Under the pieces are notes generated by a model, which did no database searches, was not told where the DNA came from, and saw nothing but the letters and a program-made list of their open reading frames with translations. 64,000 bases of DNA from Stenotrophomonas mori (GTDB taxonomy: Bacteria > Pseudomonadota > Gammaproteobacteria > Xanthomonadales > Xanthomonadaceae), in contig NZ_JAIKTS010000005.1 of assembly GCF_023556335.1 (NCBI RefSeq), positions 1-64,000 on the forward strand, given 5' to 3'. Each line of letters starts with the position of its first letter. Positions within the stretch are counted from its first letter, which is position 1. A program made the translations under genes and the position numbers. Positions 48,359 to 56,502 of the stretch are shown here, in pieces.

Positions 48359-49752
48359 GGCTGGGCGCCACCGTCGCGGTGCTGTGCGGAGTGTTGTTCG
48401 GCAGCCTGCTGCTGTTCCTGCCGCCGTCCAAGTTCTTCGTGCTGCTGGTGGGCTTCCCGGCGGCGCTGGTGGTGCTGCGCTGGCCGGTGGTCGGCCTGTC
48501 GCTGTTCGCGTTGTCGGCCACGTTCATGCCTTACAGCACGTTGCAGGTCGGCATCCGCTTCACCGTGGCCGAGGCGATGCTGGGCCTGACCTGGGCCGGG
48601 GTGGCGCTGCAGCTGTTCTTCCAGAAGCTGGAGCGCCCGGACTGGGGCGGGGTGGAGCGCTCGCTGCTGCTGTTGATGGCGTTCAGCGCGTTCCCATTCC
48701 TGGTCGGCCAGGTGATGGTGGTGGCCGACGGCAACGGCCCGGTGAACTGGGTGCGTTGGCTGGCCAACCTGTCGCCGCTGCTGCTGGCGCCGTTGATGCT
48801 GTCGCAGCAGAAGCAGCGCGAGCAGCTGATGGTGATGCTGCTGCTGGGCAACCTGGCCATGCTGCTGCTCTCGCTCGGCCTGTTCATCACGTCGCGCAGC
48901 GCGCTGGAGATGATCCCGATCCTGGAGAAGGCGCGGTACGCGCACCCGGAAGCCCTGCTGGACATCTTCAGCGCCGAGAACGCGCGCCTGGGCACGCCGT
49001 GGGTGCATCCCAACCTGACCGGCGGCGCGATGGCCCTGTTCGTGCCGATGGCGGCGTTCCATGCGCTTTACCAGCACGGCTGGCGGCGCCTGCTCGGCGC
49101 GGCGGTGGCGGTGCTGGGCACCGCGGCGCTGCTGCTGAGCAGTTCGCGCGGCGCCATCCTGGCGATCGGCGTGATGCTGCTGTGGCTGTCCTGGCTGCGC
49201 GTGCCCTACGCGCGGGCGATGGTGCTGGCCGGGGTGCTGGGCGGCGTGGTGCTGGCGGTGAGCTACCCGCCGCTGCAGGACCGCCTGGCCACCATGTTCT
49301 CCGCCGACAACGCCAGTACCGAAGTGCGCGTGGACGAGTACAGGCGCTTTCCCGAGGCGGTGGCCCGCTATCCGCTGGGCATCGGCTTCCGCAGCGAACC
49401 GCCGGTGCCGGGCAGTGGCCTGCTCGGCATCTCCAACCTGTGGCTGTACTACATGTACAAGCTGGGCCTGCTCGGCATGCTGCTGTACGGCGTGGTGACC
49501 TGGCGCTGGTGGAAACGGGTGCGGCCGCAGGGCAAGGTCACGGCCATCGATGCACGCAACGGCCTGTGGATGGGCTGCACCACCGGCCTGCTGGCCGCGT
49601 TGGTCACCGGCCTGATCGATCACTACTACAGTTTCACCATGGTGCTGGTCGCCCTGTTCTGGCTGGTGATGGGCCTGGGGCTGCAGAGCGCCGCCGCGGT
49701 ATCGGCCGATGCACCGGGCCGGCCGTCATCGTCTTCGAGGAAGCAGGCATGA
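48355..49752 (+). CDS. O-antigen ligase/polymerase-like membrane protein (Wzy-like)
   Basis: A 465-residue membrane protein with about 11-12 hydrophobic helices and the Wzy_C (O-antigen ligase) region: a periplasmic loop followed by LLLSSSRGAILAIGVMLLWL, whose SRGA motif is typical of the family, and a long loop with RVDEYRRFPEAVARYPLGIG. In this operon it is the best candidate for the polymerase that joins lipid-linked repeat units in the periplasm (Wzy-dependent route), consistent with the co-polymerase and flippase next to it. GTG start, overlapping the preceding stop. Confidence 0.87.
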   Translation: MRLGATVAVLCGVLFGSLLLFLPPSKFFVLLVGFPAALVVLRWPVVGLSLFALSATFMPYSTLQVGIRFTVAEAMLGLTWAGVALQLFFQKLERPDWGGVERSLLLLMAFSAFPFLVGQVMVVADGNGPVNWVRWLANLSPLLLAPLMLSQQKQREQLMVMLLLGNLAMLLLSLGLFITSRSALEMIPILEKARYAHPEALLDIFSAENARLGTPWVHPNLTGGAMALFVPMAAFHALYQHGWRRLLGAAVAVLGTAALLLSSSRGAILAIGVMLLWLSWLRVPYARAMVLAGVLGGVVLAVSYPPLQDRLATMFSADNASTEVRVDEYRRFPEAVARYPLGIGFRSEPPVPGSGLLGISNLWLYYMYKLGLLGMLLYGVVTWRWWKRVRPQGKVTAIDARNGLWMGCTTGLLAALVTGLIDHYYSFTMVLVALFWLVMGLGLQSAAAVSADAPGRPSSSSRKQA

Positions 49753-50570
49753 GACACCGTATTTTCCATTCGACGGACCTGCGCGCGCGGCTGGGCGACT
49801 ATGCCGCGCGGCTGGGCGTGGACACGTCGGCGCTGCTGGCCGCCTACGAGTGGCTGCTGGCCAACGAGGCCGTGTTCGAGGAGCCCGGCGGCGACGGGGT
49901 GCGGGTCTCGGTCTGCTCGGTGGACATCGAGGCCAGCCTGCAGGATCCGCTGGGGCGGCGCCTCTACCGCGCGCTCAAGCACGAGGTCCCCGCGCAGTTC
50001 GTGCCGCGCTACGGCAAGAACTGGGCCACGTTGAAGGACCGTTGCCTGCGGCTCTGGGAGCAGGTCTACAACATCGCCATCAACAAGGTCCCGTTCCACT
50101 GGGTGCGGCTGACCTGGCTGCGCATCGGCGGGGCCAGGATCGGCGAGGGCTCCACCCTCTGGCGCAACACCGAGGTGTTGGGCATCAACAACCTGGTGAT
50201 CGGCAAGGACAGCGTCATCGCCTGGCACTGCCAGATCGACGCGCGTGCCGGGCTGCGCATCGGCGACCATGTCGCCATCGCCTCGCACGTGCTGATCATC
50301 GCCGGCACGCACGACCTGGCGGCGCCGGAGTTCTGGTCGGTGTCGGCGCCGATCGTGATCGAGGACTACGTGTGGATCGCCAGCCGTGCGCTGGTGGCGC
50401 ATGGCGCGCACCTGGGCCGCGGCAGCGTGGTCACCGCCAACACCGTGGTCGCCAAGGAGGTCGCGCCCTACAAGATCGTCGGCGGCAGCGGCGCCAAGCC
50501 GATGGGCGAGCGCCCGCACGACCTCAACTACAAGGTGGGCGGCAAGAACCTGCTGACCCTGCTGCACTGA
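49749..50570 (+). CDS. Left-handed beta-helix acyltransferase with N-terminal extension
   Basis: A 273-residue protein. The C-terminal 150 residues have hexapeptide repeats of the LbetaH fold (GGARIGEGSTLWRNTEVLG, VIGKDSVIAWHCQID, RIGDHVAIASHVLIIAGTHD) with the catalytic histidine in AGTHDL, as in WcaF/Maa/NodL O-acetyltransferases; it probably acetylates a sugar of the polymer. The N-terminal 100 residues (FHSTDLRARLGDYAARLGVD and on) are not part of that fold; they may bind the lipid-linked acceptor or serve oligomerisation. I do not recognise them. Its ATG overlaps the stop of the polymerase gene. Confidence 0.83.
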   Translation: MRHRIFHSTDLRARLGDYAARLGVDTSALLAAYEWLLANEAVFEEPGGDGVRVSVCSVDIEASLQDPLGRRLYRALKHEVPAQFVPRYGKNWATLKDRCLRLWEQVYNIAINKVPFHWVRLTWLRIGGARIGEGSTLWRNTEVLGINNLVIGKDSVIAWHCQIDARAGLRIGDHVAIASHVLIIAGTHDLAAPEFWSVSAPIVIEDYVWIASRALVAHGAHLGRGSVVTANTVVAKEVAPYKIVGGSGAKPMGERPHDLNYKVGGKNLLTLLH

Positions 50571-50574
50571 GCCG

Positions 50575-52014
50575 ATGTTCCGCGCCACGCTCTGGCTGAC
50601 GCTGGCGACCCTCGCCGGGCTGGCGCTCGGCTTCGGCCGCGAATGGCTGCTGGTCGATGCCTGGGGCGCCGGCGCGCGCACCGATGCCTTCCTGGTCGGC
50701 CTGTTCCTGCCCGAGGCGGTGCGCATGACCCTGGCCGCCGGGCTGCTGTCGTCGGCGGCGTTGCCGCTGTACCAGCAGCTGGGCGGGGAGCGGCGCACGG
50801 GCTGGTTGGCGTCGCAGTTCGGCAGCCTGCTGCTGCTGGGAACGCTGTTGGCCGCGCTGCTGGCGGCCGCCGCGCCGCTGTGGGTGCGGTTGATCGGCCC
50901 CGGGCTGCCGGAGGCGGCCCGCCACGATGCGTCGGCGAGCCTGGCCGTGCTCGCGGCCACCGTGCCCCTGCTGCTGCTGCACGCCCTGGCCGCGGCGGTG
51001 GCCCAGGCGCAGGAGCGCTTCCTGGTCGCGGGGTTGGGTTCGTTCCTCTACAACCTGCCGGCGGTGGTGCTGTTGCTGCTGCAGCGCGGGGCGACCGATG
51101 AGCGGCGGCTGGCCTGGGCCTTCGTCCTCGGTGCGGGGCTGATGCTGGCCTCGATGCTGCCGCTGCTGTGGCGCAGTGGCTGGCGTCCCTGGCGCTGGCG
51201 CTGGCACCGGCAGGACATCGCGCTGCTGTACCGCCGCCTGGCACCGTTGCTGGCCAGTGCCGGCGCCAGCCAGGGGCTGGCGCTGCTGGAGCGCATCTGC
51301 GCGTCGTTCCTCGGCGAGGGCGCGATCACCCTGGTCAACCTGGCGCGCAAGCTGGTCAACCTGCCGTTGGTCGCGCTGATGAGCCTGAACCAGGTGGTGC
51401 TGGCGCGCATGACCCGGTTGGCGGGCGACGGAGACGCGCGTCGCCAGGCGCTGCGGGTGGGACTGCTGGCCACGGCGGCGATGACCGTGCCGGCGGCGGC
51501 CGGCATGATCGCCGCGGCGCCCACGCTGGTGGCGCTGCTGCTGCCGGCCGGCATGGCGCAGGGCGCCCTGCCGGGAGTGCTGGCGTGGTTCGCCTGCGTG
51601 ATCGTGTTCGGCGCGTGGAACGCGCTGCTGGCCCGCTACGCCTATGCGCGTGGCGATACGGTGCTGCCGATGCGCTGCGAGCTGGCCGGCAGTGCGGTCA
51701 ATGCGCTCGCACTGCTGCTGGTGCCGCTGGCGACCGGCCTTGCCGGGATCGCCTGGGCGGCCCTGGCCGGCTGCCTGATGACCGCGCTGCTGTTCCTGCG
51801 CCGCTACCGGTTGCTGGGCGATCCGCTGGTCTATCGGCTGCCGTCGGCGGCACTGCTGGCGCTGGCCGGCGCCGCGCCGCTGTTCGCGCTGGGTGGATTC
51901 CCCTGGCGTCAGCTCGGCCTGGCCTCGCTCTGGGCGGCGGCCTGGCTGGGGCTGCTGGCGTCCTGGACGGTACGCCGGCTGCGCACCGCCCCGCCGGCAC
52001 CCGCCGACGGCTGA
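50575..52014 (+). CDS. MurJ-like/MOP-superfamily flippase
   Basis: A 479-residue membrane protein with about 13-14 helices, of the MurJ branch of the MOP exporter superfamily. The opening TLATLAGLALGFGREWLLVD and GAGARTDAFLVGLFLPEAVR are like MurJ (with GREW..ADAF text), and LVNLARKLVNLPLVALMSLN is the MurJ-type helix 7-8 segment. MurJ flips lipid II; this copy, last in an exopolysaccharide operon with no Wzx of the usual family, most likely flips the lipid-linked repeat unit. The housekeeping murJ should be elsewhere. It starts 4 nt after the acyltransferase stop. Confidence 0.85.
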   Translation: MFRATLWLTLATLAGLALGFGREWLLVDAWGAGARTDAFLVGLFLPEAVRMTLAAGLLSSAALPLYQQLGGERRTGWLASQFGSLLLLGTLLAALLAAAAPLWVRLIGPGLPEAARHDASASLAVLAATVPLLLLHALAAAVAQAQERFLVAGLGSFLYNLPAVVLLLLQRGATDERRLAWAFVLGAGLMLASMLPLLWRSGWRPWRWRWHRQDIALLYRRLAPLLASAGASQGLALLERICASFLGEGAITLVNLARKLVNLPLVALMSLNQVVLARMTRLAGDGDARRQALRVGLLATAAMTVPAAAGMIAAAPTLVALLLPAGMAQGALPGVLAWFACVIVFGAWNALLARYAYARGDTVLPMRCELAGSAVNALALLLVPLATGLAGIAWAALAGCLMTALLFLRRYRLLGDPLVYRLPSAALLALAGAAPLFALGGFPWRQLGLASLWAAAWLGLLASWTVRRLRTAPPAPADG

Positions 52015-52493
52015 GTGCCGACCGGGGCGCGGAGAGCGGCCTTCATTCCCATCCGCTGACCGACCTGCAGGCCCCTGTGGGCGGCCGCCCCGTGCCTTCC
52101 CGCGGCACCGTCTCCGCCGGCGGCGTTTCCCGGACCTGGATGCCTTGCGGCCTGTGGCCCGTGGCCGGCGCCGCCATGGCTTGATCCCGGCAGCGGCAGC
52201 GCGCGCGTGGTCCCGGGGGACCGTTCCTGCCTGCCGATGCCGGCGTCGGCGTCGGCGGGCCGTGCGACGTGCATCCGTCGGTTTCCGGGGTTGCCTGGAT
52301 AACTTTGTGAATGAAATGTCAATAGTCTTTATGTGATCTTCATCACAATTTTTCTAGGCTCTCGTCACGGATTTTGGCCGGATGGCCGGAATCCGTACGC
52401 GGGTGAGACGCAAGGAAGGGTCTGAAGGCCGGCTGTGCTCCTTGCTTCCTCCTCTACTTCTCCATTGCTTCAGTAGGGTTAGGTAAAAAGCGA
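52015..52493. other. Intergenic region with AT-rich promoter of the second fimbria
   Basis: Nothing coding is seen. From 52015 to about 52295 the DNA is GC-rich; 52300-52360 falls to about 30% GC and includes a perfect CRP/Clp palindrome (52332-52347) and a possible -10 TAGGCT (52355-52360). The GC drop is the sharpest in the window and would be a natural H-NS target. A leader of about 125 nt follows before the pilin ATG. No clear terminator of the exopolysaccharide operon is visible. Confidence 0.6.
52332..52347 (+). promoter_or_regulatory. CRP/Clp binding site, perfect palindrome
   Basis: TGTGATCTTCATCACA has both consensus half-sites, TGTGA and TCACA, with a 6-bp spacer. In xanthomonads the CRP homologue Clp binds such sites and is inhibited by c-di-GMP. 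If TAGGCT (52355) is the -10, the site covers the -35 and would repress; if a start further downstream (near 52381) is used, the site would sit at -41.5 and activate. The sequence alone does not decide. Confidence 0.75.
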
Positions 52494-53033
52494 ATGCACA
52501 AGATCAACGTCATGGCCGCTGTGATGCTGGCCGCCGCTCCGCTGGTGGCCAGTGCCGCCGACGGCACCATCACCTTCAACGGCAAGGTCACCGACAAGAC
52601 CTGCACCATCTCCACGCCCGGCGGCAAGGATTTCGCCGTCAACCTGCCGACCGTGTCCCAAAGCGCCCTGGCCACGGCCGGCGCCGTCGCGGGCCGCACG
52701 CCGTTCGCGATCAACCTGAGCCAGTGCAGTGCCGGCAAGGTCGCCACCTACTTCGAGCCGGGCCAGACCGTCGACTTCAACACCGGCCGCCTGCTCAACC
52801 AGGCGTCGGCCGATGCCGCCACCAACGTGCAGCTGCAGCTGCTGGGCTCGAACAACCAGTTCCTGCCGATCAAGGGCGCCGGTGCCGACCTGGCCCAGAG
52901 CAACTCGCAGTGGGTCACGGTCGGCGACGACGGCTCGGCCGATCTGGACTACTACGCCGAGTACTACGCCACCGCCGCGGCCACCCCGGGCGACGTCACC
53001 AGCAGCGTCAAGTACACGATCATCTACAACTGA
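52494..53033 (+). CDS. Fimbrial major subunit (pilin), second locus
   Basis: A 179-residue type 1-like pilin. Signal peptide about 1-22 (VMAAVMLAAAPLVASAA). The mature chain has the donor strand and first cysteine in DGTITFNGKVTDKTCTIST, second cysteine in INLSQCSAGK and the C-terminal beta-strand SSVKYTIIYN with penultimate Tyr. It is only weakly like the pilin at 30814, so the two fimbriae are distinct rather than a recent duplication. First gene of a complete four-gene operon, followed by a 13-bp hairpin. Confidence 0.9.
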   Translation: MHKINVMAAVMLAAAPLVASAADGTITFNGKVTDKTCTISTPGGKDFAVNLPTVSQSALATAGAVAGRTPFAINLSQCSAGKVATYFEPGQTVDFNTGRLLNQASADAATNVQLQLLGSNNQFLPIKGAGADLAQSNSQWVTVGDDGSADLDYYAEYYATAAATPGDVTSSVKYTIIYN

Positions 53034-53046
53034 TCGCGCTGCCACC

Positions 53047-53076
53047 GCGCGGGCCGGCGTGCGCGCCGGCCCGCGC
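53047..53076 (+). terminator. Hairpin between pilin and chaperone genes, second locus
   Basis: A 13-bp perfect stem, GCGCGGGCCGGCG (53047-53059) with 53064-53076, and a TGCG tetraloop, 14 nt after the pilin stop and with no U-tract. It has the same position as the hairpin at 31385 and probably attenuates read-through or stabilises the pilin message. Confidence 0.55.
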
Positions 53077-53116
53077 TCCGCGGCCAGGGGCCGCCCATCT
53101 GGAGCGTGGTATCCCG

Positions 53117-53845
53117 ATGAACGCACTCTTTTCCCGGGCGCTGCTGCTGGCGGCGTTCGCACTGCCTGCCTGCCAGGACGCGCTGGCCGGCGTGGTGGTC
53201 AACGGTACGCGGGTGATCTATCCGGCGCAGGCGCGCGAGGTCACCGTGCAGATCGACAACGTCGGCGAGTCGCCCGCGCTGGTGCAGGCCTGGATCGACG
53301 CCGGCGACGCCGAGCAGACCGCCGACACCAGCGATGCCCCGTTCGTACTGACACCGCCGATCGTCCGCATCGAACCGGGCCGCAGCCAGGCACTGCGGGT
53401 GATCTTCACCGGCGCGCCGCTGCCGGCGGACCGCGAATCGCTGTTCTGGCTGAACGTGCTGGACGTGCCGCCGGCGCCGGACGCCGCCGCCAGCGACGAC
53501 CAGAACTACCTGCAGGTCGCGTTCCGCTCGCGGTTGAAGCTTTTCTACCGGCCGCGGGGCCTGGAGGGCGTGGCCAACGACGCGCCGGCGGCGCTGCGCT
53601 GGAGCCGCAGCGGCGACCGTCTGCAGGTGCAGAACCCGAGCCGCTACCACGTGACGCTGGCCGAGGTGCATGCCGCCGCCGGCGGCCGCGAGCTGGCGGT
53701 GGAGGACAAGGGCGCGATGGTCGCGCCGGCGCAGCGCCTGGAGTTCGCCGCGCCGGCGGGCACCGAGCAGGTGCGCTTCATCACCATCAACGATTACGGC
53801 GGCCGTGTGGAGCACACGGTCCGGCTTGCCGCCACCGGGGGCTGA
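53117..53845 (+). CDS. Periplasmic fimbrial chaperone, second locus
   Basis: A 242-residue PapD-like chaperone. Signal peptide about 1-24 (LLLAAFALPACQDALAG); the cysteine within it is followed by QD and could be misread as a lipobox, but the chain must be soluble to work. Domain 1 opens VVVNGTRVIYPAQAREVTVQ with the conserved arginine, the subunit-binding lysine is in RSRLKLFYRP, and NPSRYHVTLAEV and INDYGGRVEHTVRL belong to domain 2. The pair of this chaperone with the adjacent usher and adhesin is complete. Confidence 0.93.
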   Translation: MNALFSRALLLAAFALPACQDALAGVVVNGTRVIYPAQAREVTVQIDNVGESPALVQAWIDAGDAEQTADTSDAPFVLTPPIVRIEPGRSQALRVIFTGAPLPADRESLFWLNVLDVPPAPDAAASDDQNYLQVAFRSRLKLFYRPRGLEGVANDAPAALRWSRSGDRLQVQNPSRYHVTLAEVHAAAGGRELAVEDKGAMVAPAQRLEFAAPAGTEQVRFITINDYGGRVEHTVRLAATGG

Positions 53846-53916
53846 ACGCGCGGCGCCGGCCCGGGGCCTGCGCATCCCGCCACCGCCGCGGTGCGGCGAA
53901 CTGAAGGACTGTCAGT

Positions 53917-56502
53917 GTGATCGGAAACAGATTGACAATGTCGATCCACCAGGCGCTCTGCCTGCTGGCGACCGGCGTGGCCTGCCCGGGATGGGCACTG
54001 GCCGCGCCGGCCAACCTCGGCGAGCAGGCGCTGGTGGCGCAGGGCGGTGCGGCCGGTGCGCGCGCACCGGAGCAGGCGCGGTTCAACGCCGGGTTCCTGT
54101 CCGGACAGACCCGGCAGCTCGACCTGGCGGCCTTCAGCCACGGCAACCCGATGGTGGCCGGTACCCACCGCGTGGACGTCTACGTCAACGGCACCTGGCA
54201 GGGCCGCCGCGACCTGCCGTTCCGGGCCGATGCGCAGGGGCGCGTCGACGCCTGCCTGGCGACCGCGCTGCTGGAGGAGATCGGCGTGGACAGCGCGGCG
54301 CTGCCGCCGCGGGCGGAGCCGTCCCCGCCGGGCGCCGCCGCTGACTGCCTGCCGGTGCAGCAGCGCATGGCCCATGCCTACGGCACCTACGACGGCGCCA
54401 ACCTGCGCTACGACCTGAGCATTCCGCAGACCTACCTGCGCCGCGAGGCGCGCGGCTATGTCGATCCGTCGCTGTGGGACCGCGGCATCGATGCCGGGTT
54501 CGTCGGCTACAGCTTCAATGCCATCGACAGCGACAGCCGCATCGCCGGCGGCCGCCGCAACCGCAGCGCCTACCTGGGCCTCAACGCCGGCCTGAACCTG
54601 GGCGGCTGGCAGTTCCGCCACGATTCCAACGTCACCTGGTCCGACGGGCGCGGCCGCCAGTGGCAGCGCACCGCCACCTATGTGCAGCGGGGCCTGCCGA
54701 AGATCCGCGGCATGCTCACCCTGGGCGAGGCCTATACCGCCGGCGAACTGTTCGACTCGGTGGGCTACCGCGGCGCCAGCCTGGCCAGCGACGACCGCAT
54801 GCTGCCGGACTCGCTGCGCGGATATGCGCCGGTGGTGCGCGGCATCGCCGAGACCAACGCGCGGGTGGAGGTGCGGCAGAACCAGCAGCTGATCTATTCC
54901 GCGACCGTGGCGCCGGGCGGTTTCGTCATCGACGACCTGTACCCGACCGGCTATGGCGGCGACCTGGAGGTGGAGGTGATCGAGGCCGACGGCCGCCGCC
55001 GCACGTTCAAGGTGCCGTTCGGCTCGGTGCCGCAGATGCTGCGCGAAGGCGTGTCGCGCTATGCGCTGACCGCCGGCCAGGTACGCGACACGTTGCTGCG
55101 CGATGAACCCTGGTTGCTGCAGGGCACCTACCAGCGCGGCATCGGCAACCGGCTGACCGTGTACGGCGGCAGTGCCCTGAGCGAGGGCTACACCTCGCTG
55201 CTGTACGGCGTGGGCCTGTCCACGCCGATCGGCGCGCTCGCCGCGGACGTCACCCACGCCCGCACCGTGTTCGACCACTACGGCGACCACACCGGCGCCA
55301 GCGTGCGGCTGAGCTACAGCAACATGATCGGCGAGAGCGGGACCAACCTGACCCTGGCCGCCTACCGCTATTCCACTGACGGGTTCTACAGCCTGCAGGA
55401 TGCGCTGTACGGCCGCGACGCCGATGACCGCGGCATCGATCCGACCACCCGGGGGCGCCAGCGCAGCCAGTTCCAGATGACCCTCAACCAGCCGCTGGGC
55501 CGCCGCTGGGGGGCCCTGTACGTGACCGGCTCGGTGCGCGACTTCTACGACCGTGCGGGGACCTCCAAGCAGTACCAGGTGGGGTACAACAACGCCTGGC
55601 GCGCGATGAACTACGGGTTCTCGGCGCTGCGCACCGAAGAGGGCGCGTTCGGCCGCAGCGACACCCAGTACCTGCTGTCGATGAGCATGCCGCTGGGCCG
55701 GGGCGCCCGCCCGCTGTCGCTCAGCGCCGACCTCGGCATGCGCGACCGTGGTGGCTACGACACCAGCCGCATCGGCATCACCGGGGTGGCCGGCGTGGAC
55801 GGCAACGTCAGCTATGGCGTGGCGCTGTCCGACTCCCGCAAGGGCGGCACCGGCGTGGTCGCCAATGCCGACTACCGCAGCCGCTATACCGCGGTGAACG
55901 CCAGCTACAGTCATGCGCGCGATTTCCGCCAGGCCTCGGTGGGCGCCAACGGCAGCCTGGTGGTGCATGCCGGCGGGGTCACCTTCACCCCGCAGCGGGG
56001 CGACACCATGGTGCTGGTGGAGGCGCCGGACGCGCGCGACGCGATCGTGACCAATGCGCCGGGCCTGCGGATCGACGGCCGCGGCTACGCGGTGGTGCCG
56101 TACGTCTCGCCGTACCGCCTCAACACCGTCACCCTCGATCCCCGGGGCATGGCCCACGACGTCGAGCTGGACAGCAGCAGCCGGTCGATCGCACCGTTCG
56201 CCGGCGCCATCGGCCACCTGCGCTTCGACACCCGCAAGGGCCGCGCACTGCTGATCCAGGCGCGCCGCGACGATGGCCGGACGGTGCCGTTCGGCGCGCA
56301 GGTCAAGGACGCGCAGGGGCAGCCGGTGGGCATGGTCGCCCAGGGCGGCCGCCTGTACGTGCGCAGCGAACAGGCACAGGGGCGCCTGCAGGTGACATGG
56401 GGCGCCGGTGACGGGCAGTACTGCACGGTCGACTACCAGGTTCCGGCCGGCGCGGACGCGTCGACGACCGGCTTCATTCCACTGGAGGCAGCATGCCGAT
56501 GA
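53917..56502 (+). CDS. Outer membrane fimbrial usher, second locus
   Basis: An 861-residue usher. A signal peptide (about 1-30, ending GWALA) is followed by the N-terminal domain (ARFNAGFLSGQTRQLDLAAF), the barrel beginning SLWDRGIDAGFVGYSFNAID, the plug region (RGIAETNARVEVRQNQQLIY), and the C-terminal domains with a cysteine pair (GQYCTVDY and EAACR). RTVPFGAQVKDAQGQPVGMV is the CTD hallmark. The GTG at 53917 has AAGGA 8 nt upstream and is preferred to the ATG seven codons later. It shows the usual length, whereas the first-locus usher has an extra N-terminal stretch. Confidence 0.93.
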   Translation: MIGNRLTMSIHQALCLLATGVACPGWALAAPANLGEQALVAQGGAAGARAPEQARFNAGFLSGQTRQLDLAAFSHGNPMVAGTHRVDVYVNGTWQGRRDLPFRADAQGRVDACLATALLEEIGVDSAALPPRAEPSPPGAAADCLPVQQRMAHAYGTYDGANLRYDLSIPQTYLRREARGYVDPSLWDRGIDAGFVGYSFNAIDSDSRIAGGRRNRSAYLGLNAGLNLGGWQFRHDSNVTWSDGRGRQWQRTATYVQRGLPKIRGMLTLGEAYTAGELFDSVGYRGASLASDDRMLPDSLRGYAPVVRGIAETNARVEVRQNQQLIYSATVAPGGFVIDDLYPTGYGGDLEVEVIEADGRRRTFKVPFGSVPQMLREGVSRYALTAGQVRDTLLRDEPWLLQGTYQRGIGNRLTVYGGSALSEGYTSLLYGVGLSTPIGALAADVTHARTVFDHYGDHTGASVRLSYSNMIGESGTNLTLAAYRYSTDGFYSLQDALYGRDADDRGIDPTTRGRQRSQFQMTLNQPLGRRWGALYVTGSVRDFYDRAGTSKQYQVGYNNAWRAMNYGFSALRTEEGAFGRSDTQYLLSMSMPLGRGARPLSLSADLGMRDRGGYDTSRIGITGVAGVDGNVSYGVALSDSRKGGTGVVANADYRSRYTAVNASYSHARDFRQASVGANGSLVVHAGGVTFTPQRGDTMVLVEAPDARDAIVTNAPGLRIDGRGYAVVPYVSPYRLNTVTLDPRGMAHDVELDSSSRSIAPFAGAIGHLRFDTRKGRALLIQARRDDGRTVPFGAQVKDAQGQPVGMVAQGGRLYVRSEQAQGRLQVTWGAGDGQYCTVDYQVPAGADASTTGFIPLEAACR

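Noticed and set aside
38414..52014. Calling the cluster the xanthan gum operon
   Set aside because: Only GumD-, GumB- and GumC-like members are present, in a different order, and the specific xanthan glycosyltransferases and pyruvate transferase are missing.
52350..52360. TTTTCTAGGCT as a fourth copy of the bipartite element
   Set aside because: The second block is only partly similar (CTTCCTAGACT) and no first block lies at the right distance; that position is taken by the CRP/Clp palindrome.
53117..53200. Second-locus chaperone as a lipoprotein because of a cysteine in its signal region
   Set aside because: The context PAC-QD lies before the true cleavage region and PapD-like chaperones must be soluble.
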